Assembly (NCBI GenBank): GCA_016930895.1
Contig: JAFGFV010000312.1
Span: forward strand, 1-10,779
Source: Spirochaetales bacterium
GTDB lineage: Bacteria > Spirochaetota > Spirochaetia > SZUA-6 > DRHE01
DNA: 10,779 nt
Reading direction: 5' to 3'
Shown in pieces: positions 5,114-10,779 of the stretch. Each line of letters opens with the position of its first letter. Positions within the stretch are counted from its first letter, which is position 1. A model generated the notes under the pieces. It was not told the DNA's origin. It ran no database searches and was given only the letters and a program-made list of their open reading frames with translations. Made by a program: the position numbers and the translations under genes.

Positions 5114-6520
5114 ATGGATGCCGCCTGGGTCGCACGCGCCCGCGAAATCGCCGGGGACACGGGAGTACTGACCGACCCCGCGGACCTCGAGCCCTACGCC
5201 CGGGACGAATACGCGGTGGACAGCTACGTCCGCCCGCCGCTGGCGGTCCTCCGGCCCTCCACGGAGGAACAGGTGGCCGCGGTCGTGACCCTGTGCGCGG
5301 AGGCCGGCGTGCCGATCACCGCCCGGGGCGGCGGCACCGGGCTGGCCGCCGGCTGCGTCCCCTCTGCCCAGGGAGTCGTGCTCTCCTGCGAGCGGCTCAA
5401 CCGGGTCCTGGAGGTGGACCCGGGCAACTTCTCGATCACGGTTCAGGCGGGGGTCACGCTGCAGCAGATCTACCGGGCCGCGGACGAGCAGGGGCTGTTC
5501 TTTCCGCCCCACCCGGGGGACGAAGGGGCCATGGCCGGGGGCATGGTGGCCACCAACGCGGGCGGGGCCCGGGCGGTCAAGTACGGGTCGGTCAAGCGCT
5601 TCCTGCTGGGACTCCAGGTGGTGCTGGCCGACGGGCAGAGCATCGACTTGGGCGGCAAGTTCATCAAGTCGAGCACGGGCTACAACCTGCTCGACCTGAT
5701 GGTCGGCTCCGAGGGCACCCTGGGGGTGATCACCCGGGTGACCTTCCGGCTCCTGCCCCGGCCCGGATCGATCCAGACCCTGGTCGCTCCCTTCCGGGAG
5801 GTGAGCGAGGCGATCGAGAGCGTGCCCGCCATCCTCATGGGGGGCATCGTCCCCTTTGCCGTGGAGTTCGTAGAGCACACCGCGATCGCCTGTGCCGAAC
5901 GGCTCCTCGACAAGAGCTGGCCGGCCCGCCAGGGCACCGCCTCGCTCATGCTGATGCTCGACGGCAGCGACCAAGAAACCGTGCTCCGCCAGGCCGAGGC
6001 AGTGGCGGAGATCCTGGAGCGGCAGAGCGTGCTGGACATCCTGATCGCCGACCAGAAGGCCAAGCAGGAGGAGATCCTCGCGATCCGCAGCGCCATTTAC
6101 GAAGCCCTGCGGGAAGGCACCGCCGAGCTGTTCGACGTCTGTGTGCCCCGCTCGGAGATCGCCGGCCACGTGGCTTTTGTCCACGAGCTGGAGGCGCGCT
6201 ACGGAGTCGAGCTGCCCACCTACGGCCATGCCGCCGACGGCAACGTCCACAGCAACTACATGCACCGCAGGATCGAACAGGGGGCGCTGGGCGCGGAGAT
6301 CCCCGGTTGGAGGGAGAAGCACCCGGAGGTCCGCCGGGAGATCTTCGACGACGTGATCCGCCGCGGCGGGGTGGTCTCCGGCGAGCACGGCATCGGCCTG
6401 GCCAAGCGCGACTACCTGTCCCGGAACCTGAAACCCCGGGCCATCGACGCCATGCGCGCGGTCAAGAAGGCCCTGGACCCGAAAGGGATCCTCAACCCCG
6501 GCAAGGTCTTCGAGCTCTGA
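5114..6520 (+). CDS. GlcD-family FAD-linked 2-hydroxyacid dehydrogenase
   Basis: This 468-residue protein has the VAO/PCMH two-domain layout. The FAD-binding half (about 36-215) has RPSTEEQVAAVV (47-58), ITARGGGTGLAAGC (68-81) and a PHPGDEGAMAGGMVATNAGG stretch. The C-terminal half (about 215-467) has YGHAADGNVHSNYM, with His372 and His379 as likely metal or substrate ligands, and SGEHGIGLAKRDYL around His425. These are hallmarks of glycolate oxidase subunit D, D-lactate and D-2-hydroxyglutarate dehydrogenases. It would oxidise a D-2-hydroxy acid to a 2-keto acid and pass electrons to a carrier. The length fits GlcD. The usual GlcE and GlcF partners are absent, so glycolate oxidase is not assured and the symbol is left blank. 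It starts eight nt after the AKR stop with no clear ribosome-binding site, which suggests translational coupling. Confidence 0.94.
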   Translation: MDAAWVARAREIAGDTGVLTDPADLEPYARDEYAVDSYVRPPLAVLRPSTEEQVAAVVTLCAEAGVPITARGGGTGLAAGCVPSAQGVVLSCERLNRVLEVDPGNFSITVQAGVTLQQIYRAADEQGLFFPPHPGDEGAMAGGMVATNAGGARAVKYGSVKRFLLGLQVVLADGQSIDLGGKFIKSSTGYNLLDLMVGSEGTLGVITRVTFRLLPRPGSIQTLVAPFREVSEAIESVPAILMGGIVPFAVEFVEHTAIACAERLLDKSWPARQGTASLMLMLDGSDQETVLRQAEAVAEILERQSVLDILIADQKAKQEEILAIRSAIYEALREGTAELFDVCVPRSEIAGHVAFVHELEARYGVELPTYGHAADGNVHSNYMHRRIEQGALGAEIPGWREKHPEVRREIFDDVIRRGGVVSGEHGIGLAKRDYLSRNLKPRAIDAMRAVKKALDPKGILNPGKVFEL

Positions 6521-6532
6521 GGCCCGATTGAG

Positions 6533-6542
6533 GCCCGCGGGC
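6533..6542. other. GCCCGCGGGC palindrome in the convergent gap
   Basis: The 49-bp gap between the convergent GlcD-like gene and the minus-strand SDR holds a perfect 10-bp palindrome and a GAGGCCCG repeat (6519-6526 and 6530-6537). No T-run follows on either strand. It may give a weak structure at the 3' ends, but I see no proper terminator here. Confidence 0.3.
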
Positions 6543-6569
6543 ACAGGTCCGCGCCGTCGGCACACGCCC

Positions 6570-7349
6570 CTAGTGCATCTCGCGGCCGCCGGAGATGTTG
6601 AAAGCCTGCCCCGTGCAGTAATCCGCGTCCACCGTCAGGAAGCGGACGAAGCTCACGAGGTCCGCCGTCCGGCCCAGCCGCCCCAGGGGGACCTTGGCGG
6701 TGAACCTCTCCGTTACCTCCGCGGGGGGAGTCTTCAGATTTTCCGCGTAGTCCCTGGTCAACGAGCTCCATACCGCCGTGTCCTCCACGACGCCCGGACA
6801 CACGCAGTTGATCTTGATGCCTCTGTCCGCGTACTCGTAGGCCATGGCTTGGGTCAGGGCGATGATCGCCCCCTTGGAAGCCGAGTAGGCGGCCATCAGG
6901 GCCGAGCCGGTCTTGCCGGACTTGGAGGAGAAGTTGATGATCCGGCCGTCCCCCAGGCCCTTCATGCTCTTCAGGGCCCCCTGGCTGCAGAACACGGTGC
7001 CGTTCACGTTGACCCGCAGGATCCGCTCCAGGCGCTCGGCGGTGATCTCTTCGAAGGGCTGCTGGTCCACCAGACCGGCCACATTGGCCAGGGCAAAGAC
7101 CGGGCCCAGCTCGACGGCGATCGCCTCGAAGCGGGCAAGCACAGCCTCCCGTTCGGTGATGTCCAGCGTCCATCCCCGGGCGGAGCATCCCTCCCCCGCC
7201 AGGCGCCGAGCCTGCTCGCGCACCGTCGGGTCGCGGTCGATCAGCCCTACCCGCGCCCCGAGCCGGCCGTACATCTCCGCGATGGCCAGGCCGATGCTCC
7301 CGGCGGCTCCTGTGACCACGCAGACCTTGTCCTTCAGCTCCAGGCTCAT
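6570..7349 (-). CDS. Short-chain dehydrogenase/reductase, probably NAD-dependent
   Basis: This 259-residue classical SDR has the glycine-rich cofactor motif TGAAGSIG (13-20) and a catalytic tetrad of Asn114, Ser142, Tyr155 and Lys159 (YSASK). The NNAG motif reads NVAG (89-92). Asp38 at the end of beta-2 (GLIDRD) favours NAD over NADP. PG-V (in CVCPGVVEDT) and the C-terminal FNISGG are typical. It should oxidise a secondary alcohol or reduce a ketone. I chose ATG 7349 because GAGAGGGAA precedes it and MSLELKDKVCVVTG is a usual SDR start. Two upstream in-frame ATGs (7370, 7364) lack a ribosome-binding site. The gene lies 52 nt downstream of the zinc dehydrogenase gene on the same strand, so the two likely form an operon. 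The substrate is unknown. Confidence 0.94.
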   Translation of the reverse strand: MSLELKDKVCVVTGAAGSIGLAIAEMYGRLGARVGLIDRDPTVREQARRLAGEGCSARGWTLDITEREAVLARFEAIAVELGPVFALANVAGLVDQQPFEEITAERLERILRVNVNGTVFCSQGALKSMKGLGDGRIINFSSKSGKTGSALMAAYSASKGAIIALTQAMAYEYADRGIKINCVCPGVVEDTAVWSSLTRDYAENLKTPPAEVTERFTAKVPLGRLGRTADLVSFVRFLTVDADYCTGQAFNISGGREMH

Positions 7350-7377
7350 GGTTCCCTCTCCCATGCACACCGCGCGT

Positions 7378-7414
7378 GGCTCACGGCTTGTGGCCCAGGG
7401 CTCACGGCGTGAGC
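7378..7414. repeat. Duplicated GGCTCACGGC with a hairpin at the end of the zinc dehydrogenase gene
   Basis: GGCTCACGGC occurs at 7378-7387 and 7399-7408, 21 bp apart. The second copy contains the stop codon of the minus-strand zinc dehydrogenase gene. GCTCAC (7400-7405) and GTGAGC (7409-7414) also form a perfect 6-bp stem with a 3-nt loop. The first copy lies in the gap before the SDR gene. It may be a small local duplication, or a processing or pausing structure between the two genes. Confidence 0.4.
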
Positions 7415-8469
7415 ACCACGCGCATCCCCTCGCGCCGGGTCATGATTTCGACGGCCCGGTGGAAGTCCTCGAAACGCAGGACGTGACTGGCCAGCGCCGC
7501 CCGGGGGAACCCCGGCCCGCGCAGGATCTCCAGGGCCCGGACCACGTGACGGGGGGCGGAGTCGCTTGCCCCGTGGACCGCCAGCTCACCGTAGTGGATC
7601 TTCCGGCTGTCGATCTCGAGGATGCTCCTGCCCACCGGCAGGGAAGCGAACAGGCTCACCCGACCCCGCTTGCGCACCAGGTTGACCGCCTGCGCCTGCA
7701 CCTCCGCGGCCGGGGCGGCCACGATCACCACGTCCGCCCCCAGCCCGCCGGTCTCCTCCCGCACCACCGCCTCCAGGTCTTCGGCGCTCGTGTTGACCAG
7801 CCGGTCGCAGTCGAACTGCCGGGCCATCTCCAGGCGCCTGCCTTCCCGCTGGGCCAGGATGGTCTTGGCGGCCCCAAACTCCCGCGCGACGTAGAGATTC
7901 ATGATCCCCAGGGGCCCGGCGCCGATCACGACCACGGTGTCGCCGCTGCCGATGCCCACGATCTCCACCGCGTTGACCGCGCAGCTCACCGGCTCGGCCA
8001 GGCAGGCATGGCGCGGCTCCAGCCCCGGCGGGACCTTGATCACGTGGCCGTTGCGCACCCCGAGGGGCGGCACGATCATGTACTCCGCCATGCCCCCCGG
8101 GTAGGAGTAGCCCACCGGGGTCATGTTCAGGCACAGGTTGCTCCAGCCCCGGCGGCAGTAGACGCACTCCCCGCAGGAGATCGACGTGGCCATCACGATC
8201 CGCTCCCCGGGGGAGAACCCGCGCACGGAGGCCCCCACCGTGTCGATGACGCCGGTGAACTCGTGGCCGATGGTCATGGGCGGCTTCATGCGGGGGTTGC
8301 CGCTGTGGTAGGTCTTGAGGTCCGAGCCGCAGATGGCGCAGGCCTCGATGCGCACCCGCAGCTCCTCTTCGCCGCAGGCGGGCACCGGGACCCGCTCCAC
8401 CCGCACGTCCTCCTGCCCGTGGAACACCACTGCTCTCATGGTGTCGGACTCGCTCTTGCTACCCCTCAT
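7402..8469 (-). CDS. Zinc-dependent alcohol/polyol dehydrogenase (MDR superfamily)
   Basis: This medium-chain dehydrogenase has 355 residues from the start chosen here, or 345 from the internal ATG at 8439. In the numbering of the shorter form, catalytic zinc ligands Cys37 (CAICGSD), His59 and Glu60 (GHEF) and the structural zinc cysteines 89, 92, 95 and 103 (CGECVYC, then GWSNLC) are all present. The Rossmann motif is VIGAGPLG. CLAEPVSCAVNAVE precedes it, as in sorbitol, threonine and related secondary-alcohol dehydrogenases. Length and motifs fit a functional enzyme, and no single substrate stands out. I prefer 8469 because AGGGGG lies six nt upstream, whereas 8439 has only a weak site although it is where the family's conserved N-terminus begins. 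It is the first gene of a minus-strand pair with the NAD-type SDR. Confidence 0.94.
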   Translation of the reverse strand: MRGSKSESDTMRAVVFHGQEDVRVERVPVPACGEEELRVRIEACAICGSDLKTYHSGNPRMKPPMTIGHEFTGVIDTVGASVRGFSPGERIVMATSISCGECVYCRRGWSNLCLNMTPVGYSYPGGMAEYMIVPPLGVRNGHVIKVPPGLEPRHACLAEPVSCAVNAVEIVGIGSGDTVVVIGAGPLGIMNLYVAREFGAAKTILAQREGRRLEMARQFDCDRLVNTSAEDLEAVVREETGGLGADVVIVAAPAAEVQAQAVNLVRKRGRVSLFASLPVGRSILEIDSRKIHYGELAVHGASDSAPRHVVRALEILRGPGFPRAALASHVLRFEDFHRAVEIMTRREGMRVVLTP

Positions 8470-8496
8470 CGCGCACCCCCTGTCATCGCGCACCCC
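8466..8496 (-). repeat. Direct repeat carrying a duplicated ribosome-binding site and start
   Basis: TCATCGCGCACCCC occurs at 8466-8479 and 8483-8496, a perfect 14-bp repeat with a 17-bp period. On the minus strand each copy reads GGGGTGCGCGATGA, a G-rich ribosome-binding site plus an ATG. The downstream ATG (8469) opens the zinc dehydrogenase. The upstream ATG (8486) opens a six-codon frame, M-T-G-G-A-R, whose TGA overlaps the dehydrogenase ATG as ATGA. This may be a chance duplication or a translationally coupled mini-leader. Confidence 0.55.
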
Positions 8497-8524
8497 TTTG
8501 GGCCAGGAAAGTCCACCAAGGACC

Positions 8525-8553
8525 ACCATAGAGCGCCGCACCGCCATCATCAA
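8525..8553 (-). promoter_or_regulatory. Candidate promoter for the zinc dehydrogenase-SDR pair
   Basis: On the minus strand TTGATG (complement of 8548-8553) and TATGGT (complement of 8525-8530) are spaced by 17 bp. Each matches four of six consensus positions. Transcription would begin near 8518, about 50 nt before the start codon at 8469, so the mRNA would include the repeat and mini-frame described separately. The 137-bp divergent gap must also serve the plus-strand SDR gene, for which I see no convincing -35/-10 pair. Confidence 0.35.
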
Positions 8554-8606
8554 GAGGACCGAGAGCGGCGGCTTGATATTTCGGCCCATCCCGGGGAGAA
8601 TCGGGC

Positions 8607-9368
8607 ATGGACCTGAAGCTGGCCGGCACGGCGGCGCTGGTGACCGGAGGTTCCCACGGCCTCGGGCGCTCGGTCTGCCTGGGCCTGGCCGCGGAGGGGG
8701 CCCGGGTGGCAGTGAACTACCGCCGCAACCCCGAGGAGGCCGAGGCCCTGGCCGAGGAGATCCGCCGGCTCCACGGGGTCCAGGCCGTCGCGGTCCCTGC
8801 CAGCGTGGCCGACCGGGATCAGGTCACCGCCATGTTCGACGCCGCCGAGGCTGCCCTCGGGCCGGTGCAGGTGCTGGTGAACAACGCGGCGGTGGCCCCG
8901 GCCTCCTACGTCAAGGACACCCCCGCCGAGATCTGGCAGACGACCCTGCAGACCAACCTGACCGGGATCTTCCACACCTGCCAGGAGCTGGTGCGGCGGC
9001 TCCTGGAGGCCGGGCTCCCCGGGCGGATCGTCAACGTCTCCTCCACCGCGGCCTACCTGGGCTCCACCTCCGGGCGGGCCCACTACGACGCCGCCAAGGG
9101 AGGGGTGATCTCCTTCTCGATCGCCCTGGCCCGGGAGGTGTCCAGGAACTCCATCGCGGTCAACGCCGTGGCTCCCGGTCTCATGTTCACCCAGATGACC
9201 GCCGAGCGCCTGGAGGCCAAACGGGAGCGCTACCTGGCGGGCATACCGCTGGGGCGCTTCGGCAGGACCGAGGAGATTGCCGACGTGATCGTGTTCCTGG
9301 CCTCTGAGCGGGCCTCCTACATGACCGGCAGCGTGGTCAACGTCAGCGGCGGACTGCTGATGGGCTGA
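8607..9368 (+). CDS. Short-chain dehydrogenase/reductase, FabG-like, probably NADP-dependent
   Basis: This 253-residue classical SDR has TGGSHGLG (13-20), NNAA (92-95) and a catalytic tetrad of Asn117, Ser146, Tyr160 and Lys164 (YDAAK). The end of beta-2 reads NYRRN (37-41). Arg39 and Arg40, with no acidic residue, favour NADP. The C-terminal VVNVSGG is typical. It resembles 3-oxoacyl-ACP reductase and many sugar or steroid SDRs. The absence of fatty-acid genes nearby and the company of other dehydrogenases argue against a dedicated FabG role, so no symbol is given. GGGGAG (8593-8598) lies eight nt before the ATG. The gene is divergent from the zinc dehydrogenase, and the two may share regulation through the common gap. 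It pairs an NADP-type SDR with the NAD-type SDR across the cluster. Confidence 0.94.
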   Translation: MDLKLAGTAALVTGGSHGLGRSVCLGLAAEGARVAVNYRRNPEEAEALAEEIRRLHGVQAVAVPASVADRDQVTAMFDAAEAALGPVQVLVNNAAVAPASYVKDTPAEIWQTTLQTNLTGIFHTCQELVRRLLEAGLPGRIVNVSSTAAYLGSTSGRAHYDAAKGGVISFSIALAREVSRNSIAVNAVAPGLMFTQMTAERLEAKRERYLAGIPLGRFGRTEEIADVIVFLASERASYMTGSVVNVSGGLLMG

Positions 9369-9397
9369 AGCCTGACAGCAGCGCGCCCTGCCTCACA

Positions 9398-9409
9398 GTA
9401 GTGCACTAC
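9398..9409. promoter_or_regulatory. Perfect 12-bp palindrome, possible operator
   Basis: GTAGTGCACTAC is a perfect palindrome 29 nt past the stop of the plus-strand SDR. GTGCA recurs at 9434-9438 and 9441-9445 (in GTGCAATGTGCAC), so the site may belong to a small cluster of half-sites. It could be an operator for the radical SAM gene or a 3' structure of the SDR mRNA. No T-run follows. Confidence 0.35.
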
Positions 9410-9614
9410 GCCCCTGTCGCCGCCAGCGGGCCAGTGCAATGTGCACGAATAGCCCGGGAACAGGGCAGCCCGGCGGGTGCGCGGCCCTACCGCCCTGCGC
9501 CGCGGGTTCCTGCAATTGCTTGCCCCGGCTGGAGCTGCGGTGGTGCGCCGGCGCGAGCCGGCAAAGCGCGACTCTGGCATGGGGTTTGCTTCGTGGAGAG
9601 AAGGAGGATTCTCA
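9410..9614 (+). other. Gene-free leader of the radical SAM gene with several inverted repeats
   Basis: No gene is evident between the SDR stop and the radical SAM start. The tract holds GCAATTGC (9512-9519), a perfect palindrome. It also holds a 6-bp stem GCCGGC/GCCGGC closed by a GCGA tetraloop of the GNRA type (9547-9562). The ribosome-binding site AAGGAGG (9601-9607) follows. I see no convincing -35/-10 pair. The GNRA-capped stem 52 nt before the start could stabilise or regulate the mRNA leader, which is inference. It does not match a riboswitch class that I can recognise. Confidence 0.35.
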
Positions 9615-10577
9615 GTGTCCCACACCACCGATGATCAGAAGCTTGCCTTCGGCCCCGTACCCTCCCGCCGCCTGGGGCACAGCCTGGGCATCAACAACGT
9701 CCCCCACAAGCTGTGCAGCTACTCCTGCACGTACTGCCAGGTGGGCCGGACCCGGGCCTTCCGCTTCGAGCCGGAGATGATGTTTGCGCCCGAACAGATC
9801 AGCGAAGCAGTCCACGCGCGGGTTCGGGAGGCGCGCGATTCCGGCGAGCGGATCGACTATCTGACCTTCGTGGCCGACGGGGAGCCGACCCTGGACCTCT
9901 CGCTCGGGCGGACCGTGGAGCTGCTGAGGCCGCTCGGGATACCGCTTGCGCTCATCAGCAATGCCTCCCTCGTCGACCGGCCGGATGTCCGCGAAGTCCT
10001 CCTGGGTCTGGACTGGGTTTCCCTCAAGGTGGACGCAGTCTCCGAGAAGCTCTGGCGCAAGATCAACCGCCCGCACGCGAAGCTGCGCCTTGCGTCGATT
10101 CACTCAGGCATGCTGGAGTTCCGCAGGCAGTTCCGGGGAACCCTGGCCACGGAGACCATGCTGGTACGGGACCTCAACGACGGCGCCGAGGAGGTGAGGG
10201 CCATCGCGGAGTTCCTGGAGGAGCTCAATCCCGCCGTGGCCTACCTGAGCATCCCCACCCGCCCCCCTGCGGAACCCGGGGTCCAGCCTCCCCAGGAAAC
10301 CGTGATCGCCCGGGCTTTCCAGATCTTCAACGCCAGGGTCCGACGCACCGAGTACCTGATCGGGTACGAAGGGGACGCCTTCGCGGCGAGCGGTGACCCG
10401 GAAGCCGACCTGCTGTCGATCACCGCCGTGCACCCCATGCGCGAGGAGGCGGTCAGGAAGCTCCTGCGCAAGACCGGGGCCGAGTGGGGCCTGGTGCAGA
10501 GGATGATCGCGGACGGCCGCCTGGTGGAGACGCAGTTCCAGGACCGCACCTACTACATGAGGACGTTCGGCCGGTAG
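9615..10577 (+). CDS. Radical SAM protein, COG0731 type (Fe-S oxidoreductase)
   Basis: This 320-residue protein opens with [19 protein letters not shown] (12-30). The radical-SAM cysteines are Cys34, Cys38 and Cys41 (CSYSCTYC), which should ligate a 4Fe-4S cluster. Further on are ADGEPTLD (87-94; the SAM-binding GE motif) and WVSLKVDA. The last 55 or so residues look like a small winged-helix domain ([29 protein letters not shown]). This fits the uncharacterised COG0731-like family that is distantly related to tRNA wyosine synthase TYW1/Taw1. Its substrate is not known to me. I chose GTG 9615 because AAGGAGG lies seven nt upstream and the family usually begins just before its GPVPSRRLG motif. 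In-frame ATGs further upstream have no site and give a low-complexity N-terminus. The uridine kinase gene follows after 59 nt but has its own promoter. Confidence 0.92.
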   Translation: MSHTTDDQKLAFGPVPSRRLGHSLGINNVPHKLCSYSCTYCQVGRTRAFRFEPEMMFAPEQISEAVHARVREARDSGERIDYLTFVADGEPTLDLSLGRTVELLRPLGIPLALISNASLVDRPDVREVLLGLDWVSLKVDAVSEKLWRKINRPHAKLRLASIHSGMLEFRRQFRGTLATETMLVRDLNDGAEEVRAIAEFLEELNPAVAYLSIPTRPPAEPGVQPPQETVIARAFQIFNARVRRTEYLIGYEGDAFAASGDPEADLLSITAVHPMREEAVRKLLRKTGAEWGLVQRMIADGRLVETQFQDRTYYMRTFGR

Positions 10578-10599
10578 CGGATGCTCCGGCCGCCGCAGC

Positions 10600-10629
10600 T
10601 CGACAGCACCGGCAGGCCGCTGGTATAGT
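10600..10629 (+). promoter_or_regulatory. Strong extended -10 promoter for the uridine kinase gene
   Basis: TCGACA (10600-10605) matches five of six -35 positions and TATAGT (10624-10629) five of six -10 positions, with an 18-bp spacer. TG at 10621-10622 gives an extended -10. The expected transcription start falls at about 10636-10637, on the GTG start codon itself. This is the best promoter in the window. Confidence 0.6.
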
Positions 10630-10636
10630 CTACCCC

Positions 10637-10779
10637 GTGGGTGTCAAGATCATCGGCATCTCCGGGGGCTCCGGGTCCGGGAAGACCACCATCGTCAAGC
10701 GGATCTCGGAGATCGTGCCGGACTTCACCTTCCTGGCCCAGGACAGCTACTACAAGTCCGCGGAGTTCGTGGACAACCA
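10637..10779 (+). CDS. udk: Uridine kinase, N-terminal part (runs off the window)
   Basis: The first 47 codons are visible. They contain the P-loop GGSGSGKTT (10-18) within [13 protein letters not shown], and QDSYYK (35-40), the Asp-Ser-Tyr-Tyr-Lys segment that binds the nucleoside in uridine/cytidine kinases. The enzyme phosphorylates uridine and cytidine with ATP or GTP in pyrimidine salvage. GTG 10637 is the only start candidate in this frame: no ATG, GTG or TTG lies upstream between the radical SAM stop and here, and no Shine-Dalgarno is present. The upstream -10 places the mRNA start on this codon, so a leaderless transcript is likely. The segment is too short to exclude a closely related P-loop kinase, but the spacing and motifs fit uridine kinase well. 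Confidence 0.88.
   Translation, partial: MGVKIIGISGGSGSGKTTIVKRISEIVPDFTFLAQDSYYKSAEFVDN

Noticed and set aside
5114..6520. Naming the flavoprotein glcD outright as part of glycolate oxidase
   Set aside because: No GlcE or GlcF partner is present in the window, and the family also includes D-lactate and D-2-hydroxyglutarate dehydrogenases, so only the family level is supported.
4772..6565. A long minus-strand open frame (597 codons) opposite the AKR and GlcD-like genes
   Set aside because: Its translation is rich in Gly, Pro, Arg, Asp and His with no recognisable domain, and it lies antisense to two genes with complete catalytic motifs. Long antisense frames are expected in GC-rich DNA.
7350..7370. 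In-frame ATGs at 7370 and 7364 as start of the NAD-type SDR
   Set aside because: They lack ribosome-binding sites. GAGAGGGAA directly precedes the ATG at 7349, where the usual SDR N-terminus begins.
8470..8589. An N-terminal extension of the zinc dehydrogenase to the ATG at 8589
   Set aside because: The extension runs through the proposed promoter and repeat, has no family similarity and has no convincing ribosome-binding site.
6913..8616. A long plus-strand open frame (567 codons) opposite the SDR and zinc dehydrogenase genes
   Set aside because: It covers two minus-strand genes with intact active-site residues and reads as a low-complexity His/Pro/Arg-rich protein with no motifs.
8607..9368. 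Naming the plus-strand SDR fabG
   Set aside because: The motifs are shared by many SDRs and no fatty-acid synthesis gene lies nearby.
9477..9614. An upstream start for the radical SAM gene
   Set aside because: The added 46 residues are Arg/Ala/Gly-rich without similarity to the family. The AAGGAGG site clearly serves the GTG at 9615.
1..10779. CRISPR arrays, tRNA or rRNA genes, transposons, toxin-antitoxin or phage-defence modules
   Set aside because: I saw no spaced repeat array, cloverleaf, transposase or defence-type domain. The repeats that are present are short and local.

Overview
This is a GC-rich (roughly two-thirds G+C by eye), densely coded bacterial window. It comes from a diderm (Gram-negative-type) organism: one product has a signal peptide, a C-terminal aromatic-ending beta-barrel and no lipobox, and another is a typical lipoprotein. 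The style of the small lipoprotein, the DUF4892-like protein and the uridine kinase fragment faintly suggests a spirochaete-like lineage. That is a low-confidence guess, because no rRNA or species marker lies in the window.

Layout. Positions 1-485 hold the 3' part of an unrecognised gene. It is followed by a short 9-bp tandem repeat and a DUF1361 membrane protein (588-1331). Positions 1332-1522 hold no gene but carry two hairpins that look like terminators for the converging genes. On the minus strand, 1523-2626 encodes a secreted DUF4892-like protein with an apparent outer-membrane barrel at its C-terminus. Divergent from it is an 8-TM protein of unknown function (2791-3672), then a small lipoprotein with its own promoter (3756-4208).

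Positions 4281-9368 are a block of five different oxidoreductases. An NADPH-type aldo/keto reductase and a GlcD-type FAD-linked 2-hydroxyacid dehydrogenase lie on the plus strand 8 nt apart. Convergent with them is a minus-strand pair: a zinc alcohol dehydrogenase (MDR), then an NAD-type short-chain dehydrogenase. Divergent from that pair is a second, NADP-type short-chain dehydrogenase on the plus strand. Together they could interconvert a polyol, sugar or hydroxy-acid substrate among alcohol, carbonyl and 2-keto-acid levels. No transporter, kinase, aldolase or regulator is in the window to name the substrate.

The right end holds a 246-bp leader rich in small palindromes, a radical SAM protein of the COG0731 type (9615-10577), and the first 47 codons of uridine kinase (10637 to the window edge). 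The kinase has a good sigma70-type promoter placed so that its mRNA would be leaderless.

I found no CRISPR array, tRNA, rRNA, transposon or recognisable defence system. The most unusual items are the DUF4892-barrel architecture, the clustered oxidoreductases without a known partner set, the duplicated ribosome-binding-site/start segment ahead of the alcohol dehydrogenase, and the probable leaderless uridine kinase mRNA.
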